From: Rheum nobile
Taxonomy: Eukaryota > Streptophyta > Magnoliopsida > Caryophyllales > Polygonaceae
DNA length: 64,000 bases
Assembly (NCBI GenBank): GCA_027886185.1
Contig: WOAB01000719.1
Span: 992,001-1,056,000, forward strand
Reading direction: 5' to 3'
Shown here: positions 11,371 to 22,612 of the stretch, one piece after another
Numbering within the stretch: position 1 is the first letter of the stretch
How the letters are laid out: each line of letters begins with the position of its first letter
Program-made: the position numbers and the translations under genes
Notes under the pieces: generated by a model
Seen by the model: only the letters and a program-made list of their open reading frames with translations
Database searches by the model: none
Told to the model about the DNA's origin: nothing

Positions 11371-11821
11371 GAGTGCGATTCTGGTACGGATTTCTTCTAC
11401 AGTGTAAAGTGAGGAATTTTCGTGGCCGTTGGATGCGGAACATGGAAGGCTCAGATGGAGCCACGTCATATGGCTGAGGCAAGAGAGAAAAGAAGCACGC
11501 GCCTCATTTAGAGGGGCAGTGAATGTAATTAATCAAAAAGTCCATACCCTTCCCAAACCTGAACAAAATCATTCTTCTTCTGCACTCTTCCTCAAACACT
11601 CCCAAAGCAACGATCGCCAGTTCATGAGTCCATCTCTCCCATAAGAAATCACCGACTTCCACATCTCCAAATCTCTTCCAAAATCATCGTAAATCAACAA
11701 TCTCACAAAGCAACGATCCAAAAAAGAAAAATCCAGGGATTGTGATGTGTTGAAGGAGCACGACTGCCGCAATCAAAATCCGACAATGATCCAAATATGC
11801 AAGCCCTAAAATTCGAAGAAC
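11371..11821 (+). promoter_or_regulatory. MULE-1 left end and probable promoter/leader of the ULP-like gene
   Basis: 450 bp between the element end and the first ATG at 11822, with no coding signal. It contains the terminal GAGTGCG sequence and a pyrimidine-rich stretch (about 11570-11700) resembling a plant 5' leader. No clear TATA box was identified. Confidence 0.4.
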
Positions 11822-14800
11822 ATGGCGAAAGCGGGGCACGATTCGAAAGGAAAACGGAAATCATCCAAAGGTAAACAAAATCACTACTCGAATCCCTAAA
11901 ATTTTCATTATTGTGGCTTTGATGATGTTATTAGGGTTCTAAGTTCAGATTTAGGGATTTTTACTCGTATTTAGCATATTTTTTGCTCGAATTTGGCCTT
12001 TTGTGTTCGAAATTGGCTTTTGTGTGCTCGAATTTGCCATTTGTGTGCTCGATTTTAGCGTTTTGTGCATCAATTTCAGTTTTGCCTAATTCCATGTAAA
12101 TATTAGATCTCGTGCTTGCTTGTTTGGAATTGGGGGAGAGAAAGAAGTTTGGATCGTTCATTATGCTTTATTATTTGATTGTTTAGATTTTTTAACTCTT
12201 TCTGGCTTTTGTGTGCTCGAATTAGGGTTTCAACTGAACGTTTTTGATTACTTGCGCGCTACAGCGTAAGCGTAGCATTCAACTGAGGTTCGATGATGGA
12301 TGTTGGTTTATAGGCTCATTCGTTCCACTTAAAAACCTTGCTGAAATTGTGTGTCTGGTTGTGTAGTGTTAATTTTTGCTCAGTGCTGGGAAATTGATCT
12401 ACACATGAGCTATAGTTGAGGATCCCTTCTTTAGCTATTATTTTGGAAGGATTTACTAGTCGATCTACTTCTTTCCTGCCAAAACTTCCATTTCTTTTAG
12501 ACGATGATTGTCCTTTCTCAGTGCAGTTCCAACTTGTACCTTTCACGGCCATGAGTAAGAGCATTCTGTGCATGAATAAGAGTATTCTGTGCTTGAATAA
12601 TAGCATTGTGCTTGAATAATAGAAAATATAGCTTTATTTGTCTATTTATTTATCTGTATTCCATGGAGAAGTTCAGCTGTGTGCATGAATTATGCATCAA
12701 AATATAGCTTTCCATGCATGAATAAGAGCTTTATGTGCATGAGTTATGAAAATTAGTGCATGAACAAAAGATTATGTGCATGAGTTATTCTGCTGCCATT
12801 TTGGTGATTGGTAAACAAATGAGAAAATATAGATTTATGTGCATGAGTAAGAGCATTCTGTGCATGAATAAGAGTATTATGTGCTTGAATAATAGCATTA
12901 TGTGCTTGAATAATAGAAAATATAGCTTTATTTGTCTATTTATTTATCTGTATTCCATGGAGAAGTTCAGCTGTGTGCATGAATTATGCATCAAAATATA
13001 GCTTTCCATGCATGAATAAGAGCTTTATGTGCATGAGTTATGAAAATTAGTGCATGAACAAAAGATTATGTGCATGAATTATTCTGCTGCCATTTTGGTG
13101 ATTGGTAAACAAAATAGAAAATATAGATTTATGTGCATGAGTAAGAGCATTCTGTGCATGAATAAGAGTATTCTGTGCTTGAATAATAGCATTATGTGCT
13201 TGAATAATAGAAAATATAGCTTTATTTGTCTATTTATTTATCTGTATTCCATGGAGAAGTTTAGCTGTGTGCATGAATTATGCATCAAAATATAGCTTTC
13301 CATGCATGAATAAGAGCTTTATGTGCATGAGTTATGAAAATTAGTGCATGAACAAAAGATTATGTGCATGAATTATTCTGCTGCCATTTTGGTGATTGGT
13401 AAACAAAATAGAAAATATAGATTTATGTGCATGAGTAAGATTATTTTGTGCATGAGTAAGAGTTTTATGTGCATTAGGAAGAGTTTTTTTTGTATGAGAC
13501 AATCTGCCTCCTACTCTATGATTGATTTGAATTCTGGTTTTCAGTCCACTGCAACATTTTTCCAAATGAGATTTGTCAATGGAATAAGGTTTAAGAAAGT
13601 ATAAACTCTTAAGTGATGATTTTTATTCTGTGTCATTGCTTGATGAGTTTAATTCAACAAGTTGCTTCTTGTATATGCAAGTGTGATGTACTGCAGAACT
13701 AATTGTTTGTTCATATGATTTTCATTATGACAGATGTCTTTACTGTTGTTTTTTCATAGAACTAATTGTTTGTTCCTATGCACAGATAAACTAAATGAAA
13801 ATAAAAGTCCAAGACAAGAGAAAAGTCATACCCCATCTCCAACGGGTATGAGAGTCAGGTTGAAGCTGCCACCAGTACAATCTCCAAAGGGTCCACTCAA
13901 CAACTTTCCTTTGCCTACAATCGGTGATGCACATAAAAGGAAGAAGCTTATACCTGATGACACAAATAGCTCAGAAGAAGATAGTGAATTACATGACAGT
14001 GAGATTAATGATACAGATGATACAGAGGAGACTGAGGAAGACAGCATGACTAAAATGCAGCCTGAGAACAATGTTAGTGAAGAAGATAACAATGGGGAGG
14101 AAGAAGATGCAGAAGATTATAACGCAATGAAATAAGAAATTGCTCCTACTCAAGACACAATCTCTGCACAAGAAAAGCAAGTGCAACATGAAAAAAGAAG
14201 AAAAACGAAGAAGAATAATGCAGTAAAGAAGGGCACTGTGCAGCCTATAGTTAAAGCTCCAGCAAAAAAAGGGCGAGCATTGAAGAGGAAATGCACTACA
14301 CAAGATGATGATAGTGAAGATGTTCAGCCAGAAAAAGTCCCTAAGAAGGGGAAAAAACTGAAGAAAAACTTGATTGCAGAGGATAGTCATAAAGAAGCTC
14401 CAATGGGTGATACATTGGAACAAGTTCAAGAAGAGGGTGGTGAGCAACATGGCTTAGAAGATATTCAAGAGGAGGATATTTTAGAACATAATGAGGTGTT
14501 GGAATGTCATAGAAATGAAGAAGCTGGACACAGTAAGGTGGTGGTAAAGAAGACAAGGAACACAATGGGAAGGAGACATGGAAGTCTAGATACAAGGACA
14601 GTTCCGCAGAAGTTTGTACAGACCATTAAAGAGCTATCAGAGGATAAAAAGAATTGCATCAAAGATATGGGCTTTGGTCATCTGCTAGACCTGGACATTA
14701 CTGATGTGCCGCATAGCCTTGGATTCTGGTTGGTCGATCATTTTGACCCAGTGAGATGTGAACTGATCATGGCAAATGGCCATGCAATCCACATAACAGA

Positions 14801-17800
14801 TGCTGATGTACATAGGGTATTGGGGATACCTATAGGAAATGAAGCAGTTAAGAGAAGGGCAAAGAAAGATGATGCATGAGTACTTTCTCAATGGAAGAGT
14901 TTCTACGGAGGTGATGACGTTGTAGTTAGGCCAACTACAGTTGCAACACAACTGAAAGAATGTGAAACTACAGACAAGTGGTTCAAGATGAATTTCATCG
15001 TGTACTTCATTACTTTGCTGGTTGAAAGCACCGGTAATGGAAGTGCCAATCAAAAGTGGGCGATTGACAATGTGGATAACTATCCTGTAATGAATTGGTG
15101 TGGGATGGTGATGAGTGCACTTGTTGATTCAGCTCAAAAATGGAAGAAGAAGAGAGCTGGGATGTTTACCGGACCCATACTGTTCCTAAGTGTAAGAAAA
15201 CATTTTTTTATATCGATTTATGCACATGATTCTAGTAAGCTGTATACTGATTCAAATTTCATATGTTTCATAAATGCAGCTATTTTATGTTGATCGAGTC
15301 TCAATCTTGGGAGAAATGCCACCTACTGTATTTCCTGTATTCTTGGCTTGGGGTGATGGCCAACTCACTGAAAGGCAACAAAAAGAGGACAAGCTTGGGG
15401 GATTTGGACTAGGACATGTGTTGGACAGAGGTGTATCTACAACTCCACAAGGGCCACTACCTGCTGCGAACAACATCAAGGAACAAGGGTGTGGATCACA
15501 GACAACACCACAACAACCAGAAACCTTACTGGTAGCTTTCTATTCTCGTTTATCTCCCTTTCTCTTGATTTCTTTTTGGTTAAGGTTCAGTAAAAAAAAT
15601 ATCATCAGTTACACGTTCTAAAATGATAAAATAACTATGGTTAGAGTGCATGAATTAGAAGCTACCAACAACTAGTTATGCTTATAGTGCATGAATTATG
15701 TAAAGGAGTGCGTTAATAAGAGCTTTTTGTGCATAATTAATATTTATATGTGCGTAAGCAGATCTTTAACATAAGGTACTTCCTGTTTGATAATGCTACT
15801 TCCTATTTGGTTACTATGTTTAGGAGTGCTTTAATTAGAGCTAATTGTGCATAATTAAGATTATTTGTGTATAGTTATGATAGGTTTTTTTTGGGTTGTA
15901 AACACAGGATTCCCTTCTAGTCCTTGCCAATAAAATAAAAAAAGCTGCCACTTCAATTGTTGAATTGGCCGAGTATATCGACACAATCAAGCAAGAGTTC
16001 AAGCAAGAGGAAATGTTTAAACAAATGTATGAGGTTGGGAAAAGCTTGATTGGCATGGCTGAAGGCACCCAAGAAATATTGGATGAAGCAAGAGATATTG
16101 AAAGGATATGGAATGAGTCTCAACATCCATTCTGGAATGACCCACAACTGTTGGAGTGCTTGAATGAGGTGGAAAAGGCAAAGATATCAAAGGAAAAAAA
16201 TGAGATGTCCAGGTGATTTTACTCCGCCATCATTTGACCTCTTCAAAAACTTGCAAGAAGGTGCAACAACAAGCTTAGTAGATGAGGTGGGAGGGACAGA
16301 TGATGTAGTGCACCAAGTGGATGTGGCTAAGGGAAACGATAAGGCAGGGGGAGGTGATGTAGTACAACAAGGGCATGTGGATAATGTAAACGATAAGCCA
16401 GGGGGGACATATGATATAGAGCACCAAGTGGATATGGCTAAGCGAAAGGATAAGGTATAAAAATGAGATGTCTTCTCTAGCATCCACATTCAATGTTTTT
16501 TTATACAAGAGTTTGATTGGAAGTATTTGTACTATATATGAAATAATGTTTCATTTATACACAGGGGAAAGGAAAGGTAAATGCAGATGAGACGGATGAA
16601 GTACACTATCAAGGTGATGTGGCTAGGGGAAGGGATAAGGTATAACACAACATATGACTTCCCTAGCATACTTGCATCATATTTTGTCTTTTCATAAATA
16701 CTTGTTTAATTATACACAGGGGAAAGGGAAAGCGAAGGGGAATCAAGCTGTTGTGTTTGAAGAGGAATTGCCAGAGAAACGGAAAACACGGCTAACAGAC
16801 ACTCAAAGAAGCCCCTACTTTCGGAGGACAATAGTGATAGGTGAAAGAATGACAGAAGATCAAAATCAGATTTGGGACTATATTTTAAATGAATCTGGTA
16901 GTGAACTGTAAGTTTAAGCTTATAATATTGGTATTTTCTTGAATTATTTTCTGAAGTGCATGAATTATGCATAGGAGTGCTTTAATAAGAGTTATTTGTG
17001 CATAAGCAAAAACTTCTACAAAAACCATAAATTAGAGGCTGTCTACATAGTATTTGCAGATCATGAAAATTGCAAGTATGAACTACATGGTCACTTATTG
17101 GATACATATATGATTGTGCATCATTTATGTATATCAGTGCTTTAATAAGACTTGTTTGTGCATAATTATGATTTATCAAAAGAAGACCTGTTCTTTTGTA
17201 CAAAAACTAAACCCTGCTTCCCCCACACTAATAGTTGCTTTGTATTACTTCAGGAATGTTGTGTTCAAGTTCAAGACTTTAATCGTAGACAAAATCACCT
17301 TTGCAAGCATGGATGCAGACATGGATGCCGAAGTTATTAATGTGTGGTCTACATACCTCAATCAAGGTGAACAAAGGAAAAGCAAAGACAAACCATCAAG
17401 ACTGTTTGGAAGCGTGTTCATCCAAGTAGGTTTGCTGATGATTTAGCTCAAATTTAAGGTATAAAAGCATTTATTTGAAAATCGTCTAACATTTTGCACA
17501 CAAAAATAATGCAGAGTGTAGGCATTACTGAAAACCAGTTTGAAACAATGATAGAAACTGCTCTACATGTTGTGGATGGAAGGCAGATGAAGGATATTGA
17601 TATGGTATATTTTCTTTTCTCAGCACTAGTTGAAATCCAAAAGAAAAACACTAACAAAACCTATTGTTCCACTTGCAAGGTCTTCATTCCAGTAATAGTT
17701 GATTACCGCTATTTTGTGATCACATTCAATTTGAAGGCCAATACAATCGTTATCTTGGATAGCTACTCAAGTAATGAATCCATGGAAGATAAATACGGAG

Positions 17801-18371
17801 ACATCCCACAAACTCTGGTAAGGTGTCTAAATCTTAAAAAGCTTATTGTGGTCAGTGTTCTATGTTTATGCTTGTTGCGTGGAATTGAATAGCTGCCTAG
17901 AAATAGGATGAGTTTACTCACTTTAGACACATATGTATGCACATTTAATAGTAAACCCTGCACTTTGGGGACAGATTTCAGAATCAGATTTATTTTGATG
18001 AACATTGATTGAAAAGATCATCTCTTTTGCAGAGGGACCTCATGTTCAACTATTTCAAGAAAATGAGGTTACACAAGAAGGCAAATGCTCTCCAAAGCAT
18101 GAACATGTGTCCATCATTACTCGACATGCAAGGGGCGACAACTACACTCGGATCAGACATAGGGCTTTATGCAATGAGGTCTATGGAGACATATATGGGA
18201 GTCCAGGAGTGGCATCATGGACTAAGCCCAAGGAATGACACCAAGACAAGTGGTATATTGAGGAAGAAGTTTGTCCATGCTATGTTGACATCCACAATTA
18301 ATGAAGTGAGCGATCAGGTAAAAAAGTGGGCAAAGCAGTACAAAGAAGACTGCAAGAGAAAGAAGAAATAG
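11822..18371 (+). pseudogene. ULP1-like cysteine-peptidase gene of MULE-1, multi-exon, inactive
   Basis: Exon 1 (11822-11870) splices to 13786; the joined frame is open and confirms the long intron. Exon 2 encodes a Lys/Glu/Asp-rich tail, then a domain usual before plant ULP peptidases (FGHLLDLDITDVPHSLGFWL, DADVHRVLGIP, NYPVMNWCG). It carries in-frame stops near 14133 and 14877. Later exons lie at about 15282-15530, 15908-16215, 16570-16910 (repeats rich in HQVDVA), 17254-17425, 17515-17817 and 18033-18371. The C-terminal half is ULP-like (VFIPVIVDYRYFVITFNL, VILDSYS, GLYAMRSMETYMG). The usual catalytic His position is Arg (17707-17709) and the Cys position is Ile (18159-18161), so it could not cleave SUMO-type substrates. 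Exon ends other than the first are estimates. Confidence 0.85.
12540..13470. repeat. 294-bp tandem repeat, about three copies, in intron 1 of the ULP-like gene
   Basis: GTTCAGCTGTGTGCATG occurs at 12671 and 12965 and, with one change, at 13259, an exact 294-bp period. Each unit is itself built from 16-20-bp variants of TGTGCATGAATAAGAG and TGTGCTTGAATAATAG. Part of the unit recurs at about 18609-18780, downstream of the gene. Confidence 0.93.
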
Positions 18372-18608
18372 ATGATTTATGGTTGAACTATTGACTGGTT
18401 GTATATTTTTGGAAGAAGTGTTATGTACAGGTTATGAAATGGTCGAACTATTGGTAGGTTGGTTGAATGTTTTCTAAACAATAGATGCACTTTGTATGTA
18501 GGATGGTCAAGTTTTTGGAATGCTATAAAAATGAATGCAAGTGCTTATTAGGGTTCCAAGTTTTTGGCATTTCCATTTATACTTTTGTGTGCACAAATAT
18601 CACAAGCC

Positions 18609-18780
18609 TACTGCCATTTTGGTGATTGGTAAACAAATTAGAAAATATAGATTTATGTGCATGAGTAAGAGCATTCTGTGCATGAATAAGAGTATTCTGT
18701 GCTTGAATAATAGCATTATGTGCTTGAATAATAGAAAATATAGCTTTATTTGTCTATTTATTTATCTGTATTCCATGGAC
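18609..18780. repeat. dispersed copy of the MULE-1 294-bp repeat unit
   Basis: About 170 bp nearly identical to the intron-1 units (CTGCCATTTTGGTGATTGG through CTGTATTCCATGGA), 240 bp downstream of the ULP-like stop. A 15-bp direct repeat CATGGACAGGGTGGC follows at about 18775 and 18837. Confidence 0.88.
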
Positions 18781-18861
18781 AGGGTGGCAGGTTTAAAACA
18801 GTTCATGTCTGTTGTCGTCCTCACCTTCAGGATTTCATGGACAGGGTGGCTGGCCTATTTT

Positions 18862-19029
18862 AGAATTGAGATCATTATTTTTACTGCTAGCCAAAGCATT
18901 TATGCCGAACAGCTTCTAAATGTGCTAGACCCAAAGAGGAGGATCTTTTATCATGAATCATGTGTTTACGTGGATGGAAATTACATTAAAAGTTTTGAAC
19001 CTAATGTATTCTCTGTAGCAGCAGATTAA
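18862..19029 (+). pseudogene. captured fragment of a CTD small-phosphatase-like gene
   Basis: The plus-strand reading EIIIFTASQSIYAEQLLNVL followed by DPKRRIF and YHESCVYVDGNYIK is the conserved middle of the FCP1/SCP-like phosphatase fold (plant CPL/SSP4-type proteins). These enzymes dephosphorylate the RNA polymerase II C-terminal domain. About 45 residues match. The DXDXT active-site motif lies upstream in the family and is absent, a short stretch after RIF is missing, and the match ends at YIK, so no enzyme can be made. It lies between the two convergent MULE-1 genes and has no counterpart there in transposons I know, so it looks like a captured host segment, as in Pack-MULEs. Identification rests on remembered family motifs. 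Confidence 0.7.
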
Positions 19030-19139
19030 ACATTCAGCATTCATCCACTCTTCATATCAAATATGTTGGCTGGTTCAGTACACAAAAGTATAGGGATTTC
19101 ATGTCAGAATAACTTCTGAAGATTTTGACCTTAACAAAT

Positions 19140-19434
19140 GCATCTCAGAACAGTGCAAAAGGGAAATCCAGTGCTACAACATCAAAAACTGTCTGCCTGA
19201 TGCAATTTAGAGTTTGAACAACTAGACAACACATGATACTGCTAGCAACTACATGATACTGCTAGCAACTACATGGTATTGTCTTTTGTTATGATACATT
19301 TGATCATACTCAGAATCAAGAAATGAATGCAATATACTTGCAACTGCATCTCAGAACAGTGCAAAAGGGAAATCCAGTGCTACAGCATCAAAAACTGTCT
19401 GCCTGATGCAATTTAGAGTTTGAACAGCTAGACA
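19140..19434. repeat. 90-bp direct repeat between the MULE-1 genes
   Basis: GCATCTCAGAACAGTGCAAA and the following 70 bases occur at 19140 and again at 19346 (206 bp apart) with two or three differences. Between them a 21-bp unit based on CATGATACTGCTAGCAACTA is repeated. Confidence 0.85.
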
Positions 19435-19524
19435 CACAATTTTTATTGTGAAATCTTATAAAACAAAAGTCAAAATGTTCCAATGATAACTTCCCCCCCA
19501 AAAAAATGCAAGACCTAGAATCAA

Positions 19525-21881
19525 CTACTCTAAATTTGTTTGCTCAGTACATGTGCGACTATTGTGGAATGCAATTTTTTTGCATTTACCACAACGCCTC
19601 TTGCCAGCAGTTGCTGCCTCCCTTGAACTCATGATTCGCTTCCCGCTACCCTTGTTCTTTGCTTGGGTCGGTGGTAACACAGTTATAGTGGACGGTACAC
19701 TAGTGCCAGCAAATGTCTCAGCCATCTGTGCATTGCTTGATCCAGAACTCTGAATACCCCCACTACACTCAATTAACGCTGCTTTTTGCTCCTTCAAAAG
19801 TTGCGTGAAATCCTTCAATCGATCCGGATTCCGCTCTAAAAGACCCATACAACAATAAAAGTCTGAAAGCAAAGTATTCATCATAATCTGCCTTTCCTCC
19901 ATTTCAAAACACTGCTGAACCAATGTCCCATCAATAGAAAAGATAGGACTTATCGTAGCTGACTTTGTCCAGCGAGACAACACAAAATTCATGGGGATTT
20001 TGTCCATGCCCATGTTCTTAAACACAACAAACATATGGCGACACGGGTATCCTATCCGTTGAAACAATCTACAACTGCAAACAACATTACCATATGCAAA
20101 GTAATACACAGTTTTGACCTCTTCCATATCGCCTTCTTTGGTTTTGTAAGTCACATCATCGTTGTCAGATTGCATCCCAGTAATACGACAAGAAAAGCAA
20201 GAGGCATAAATTTCTTTCTGAATATCCAAGAAAACAGTCAACGTATAATGCTCTGATGCATGCTTCTCCAGTTGCATTTCAGTCTTAAAATTAGGCAACA
20301 TAGTCATGCAGTCATGATTTAACTTTGCCTGATTATGTCTTTGAGCATCTAATGCAGACTCATAATGCAATAACAACTCGACAAGCCTTAAATTTTGGTT
20401 GGTGAAATGGCCAAAGAATTTGTTTTGAACCTCAGAAATAGATGTTGTCCTAACTAAGCCACCAAACATCACATCTCTATAATACGCAGGGATCCAAAAC
20501 TGGCGAATGGAAAACATATCATTAAACCACTTCTTGTTTTCCAATTCATACTCATTTACCAACTGTAACCATTTCTCTTCAAACTCAACTGGTTCAAGTT
20601 CATGAGTCCATACTATACTATTCAACTTCTTTCTAAAAGGCTCACCACCATCTACATCAGATTTTGTCTTGTCTGGAACTTTTTGCATAATATGCCACAT
20701 GCAAAGGCGGTGACGTGTGTTAGGAAATACCTGTGCAACAGCAGACTTCATTGAAAGATCCTGATCTGTGACTATTATCCTAGGATCATTTCCCATTGCT
20801 TTCCTGAAATTCTCTAGCAACCACACATATGACGGGAGATCTTCCTTTAACACCAAGCCAACACCAAAAGTAACACATCTCTTATGATGATCAAGCCCAG
20901 TAAATGGTACAAAAACCAGGTTATACCTGTGCAAACATATAAGAAGAAATTTATTAGACTACACTATGTAAAATAATGCATCAATAAGGTGTAAAAGTGC
21001 ACATATATATAGTGAGAGTGCACAAGTGTATGACACTTACTTGTTAGTTCGATAAGTTGCATCAAACGAGACAACCTCACCGAAAAAGGCAAAGTTTTTC
21101 CTTGAAACAGGATCAGCCCAGAATATACTCTTCAAACGGTCCACATCATCCATATCGTAATCAAAATAATATGCACTGCACAATTCCTTTTTAGCAAACA
21201 ACCGATCAATCAACATTTAAGCATCCGATCCAGCAAAGTATGCCAACAAGTCTCGCCTAAAATTTTTAAAATCAACCACAGAAGCTCCCACGTTTCCATA
21301 GCCACCAACAATTTCCTTGTACAATCGATGAGATTTAACAGGCCCTACATTAGCTCTTGAACAATTCAACACAAACTTCTTATGCCCAGTGTCCATATTT
21401 CGATTACTCTTCATAAACTGCCTATAAGGATCATCAACAAACCGATGCGTATGACGTTCTACAAATGATTTCACCTTATATCCAGATCTGCCAGCATATC
21501 TAAAAATAATTTTCGCATTGCAACCAACCCTATTTGAAACACGAGTGCGTTGTCTAAGTTTATTTTGACCAACTTTATAGCCTTCCCTAGTACAAACCAA
21601 GTATTTCAGAACCACAATCTGATCCTTTTTGTCCTTGTGGGAGCAACCATTGCGCACATCAAACCCACATCTCAGTGCATAACGCTTGTAGAAATCCATA
21701 CCTTGCTCAAGTGTAGTAAACATTTGACCGATGAAAGGCTTTATATCTTCTTCGCAACGAGGCAAATAGTACATTGTTTGACCTTCTTGCGAGAATTGAA
21801 TCACATAGCTCTCATTGGTATCCGGGTCAACAAATGAAGAAGAATCAACACCACCACTGCCCACAACATCCGAAACACCCA
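19525..21881 (-). pseudogene. FAR1-like Mutator transposase of MULE-1
   Basis: Two supported exons on the minus strand, 21881-21041 and 20926-19525. The 114-bp intron has GTAAG/CAG borders, and joining restores the motif TNKYNLVF. Exon A holds a FAR1 DNA-binding domain (FYKRYALRCGFDVR, CTREGYK, GCNAKI, HTHRF). Then come the MULE catalytic region (VVSFDATYRTN; FVPFTGLDHH; IVTDQDLSMKSAV; HRLCMWHI), a SWIM zinc finger (CSCRLFQRIGYPCRHMF) and a C-terminal knuckle (CGKCKKIAFHNSRTC). It would cut and rejoin element ends. One in-frame TAA at 21217-21219 breaks it; otherwise about 740 residues are open. An upstream exon with the true start is probably present but was not placed. Confidence 0.92.
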
Positions 21882-22612
21882 CTGAAAATATAAAAAATGT
21901 ATTAAAGTGCATGAATAAGATAAATTGGTTCATAAATAACAAATGTTCAAGGAATGCACAAATATAACAGAGATAAACGCAAATCCAACGAACAAAAAAT
22001 ACGTACACAAAGTGGAAGTGCACAAATAAGGACTAATTGTTAAAATCAAACCAAAATCTCATACGACACCTCAGGAACAGATAATCGCAAATCAAAACTG
22101 AAGTAAATCTGTCAACGATACCACTAGAAGAACAAAAATCCCTCTTGCGAATTCATAAGCACAGATGAACACAAATCAAAACAAATGAACACAAATCAAA
22201 ACGAAAGCAAATCTCAAATTGAGCAATTCATCCCTCTTGCACCGGAACATAGAATTTGTAACGAATTCACGAAGCAAAAGAACGAATTAGTACCATCCTC
22301 CATCACGCTCTCTTGCGAATTCACGAAGCAAGGAAGGTCGACAATGGCGGAGGCTGTGCACAGATGAGCGGGGGAGACGCTCTCTTGCGATTTCACAAAG
22401 CAAGCGAGGTCGACAATGGCGGAGGCGGAGGCTGTGCACAGAGAAGGTGAGGGTATAACTGGAAAGAAACTAAAAATTGGCATATATTACAATTATGCCA
22501 CCGTTTTAATTAAAAGCTAGAAAGATTTTCGTCCCTTAGATGAAGTAGATCAAACGGTTGCAAGAGCTCCCTATTTTATACCCTAAATCAACTCCCTATA
22601 TGATCCAAACTC
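21882..22612. promoter_or_regulatory. MULE-1 right end, upstream of the transposase
   Basis: 730 bp without supported coding sequence. It has motif copies GTGCATGAATAAG (about 21908) and GTGCACAAATAAGG (about 22018), and an approximately 70-bp direct repeat (GCTCTCTTGCGAATTCACGA at about 22308 and 22380, each with GTCGACAATGGCGGAGG). It ends ATGATCCAAACTC. It probably holds the transposase promoter on the minus strand. Confidence 0.45.

Larger units (their letters stand above)
11371..22612. mobile_element. MULE-1: 11.2-kb Mutator-like element with ULP1-like gene and FAR1-like transposase
   Basis: Bounded by a perfect 10-bp target duplication TAAAATATGA (11361-11370 and 22613-22622) inside the gypsy-1 LTR; 9-11 bp is typical for MULEs. 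The ends are GAGTGCGATTCTGG at left and ATGATCCAAACTC at right, so terminal inverted repeats are short and divergent (GAGT-GG-TC shared). It contains convergent genes: ULP1-like on plus at left, transposase on minus at right. MULEs lacking long inverted repeats and carrying ULP1-like genes are known in plants (Kaonashi type). Both genes have stops, so the copy is inactive. Noncoding parts contain many copies of a GTGCATGAATAAG motif. Confidence 0.93.

Noticed and set aside
12756..13295. Two repeated 81-codon plus-strand open readings
   Set aside because: They are the same frame of successive 294-bp tandem repeat units in an intron, with low-complexity residues.
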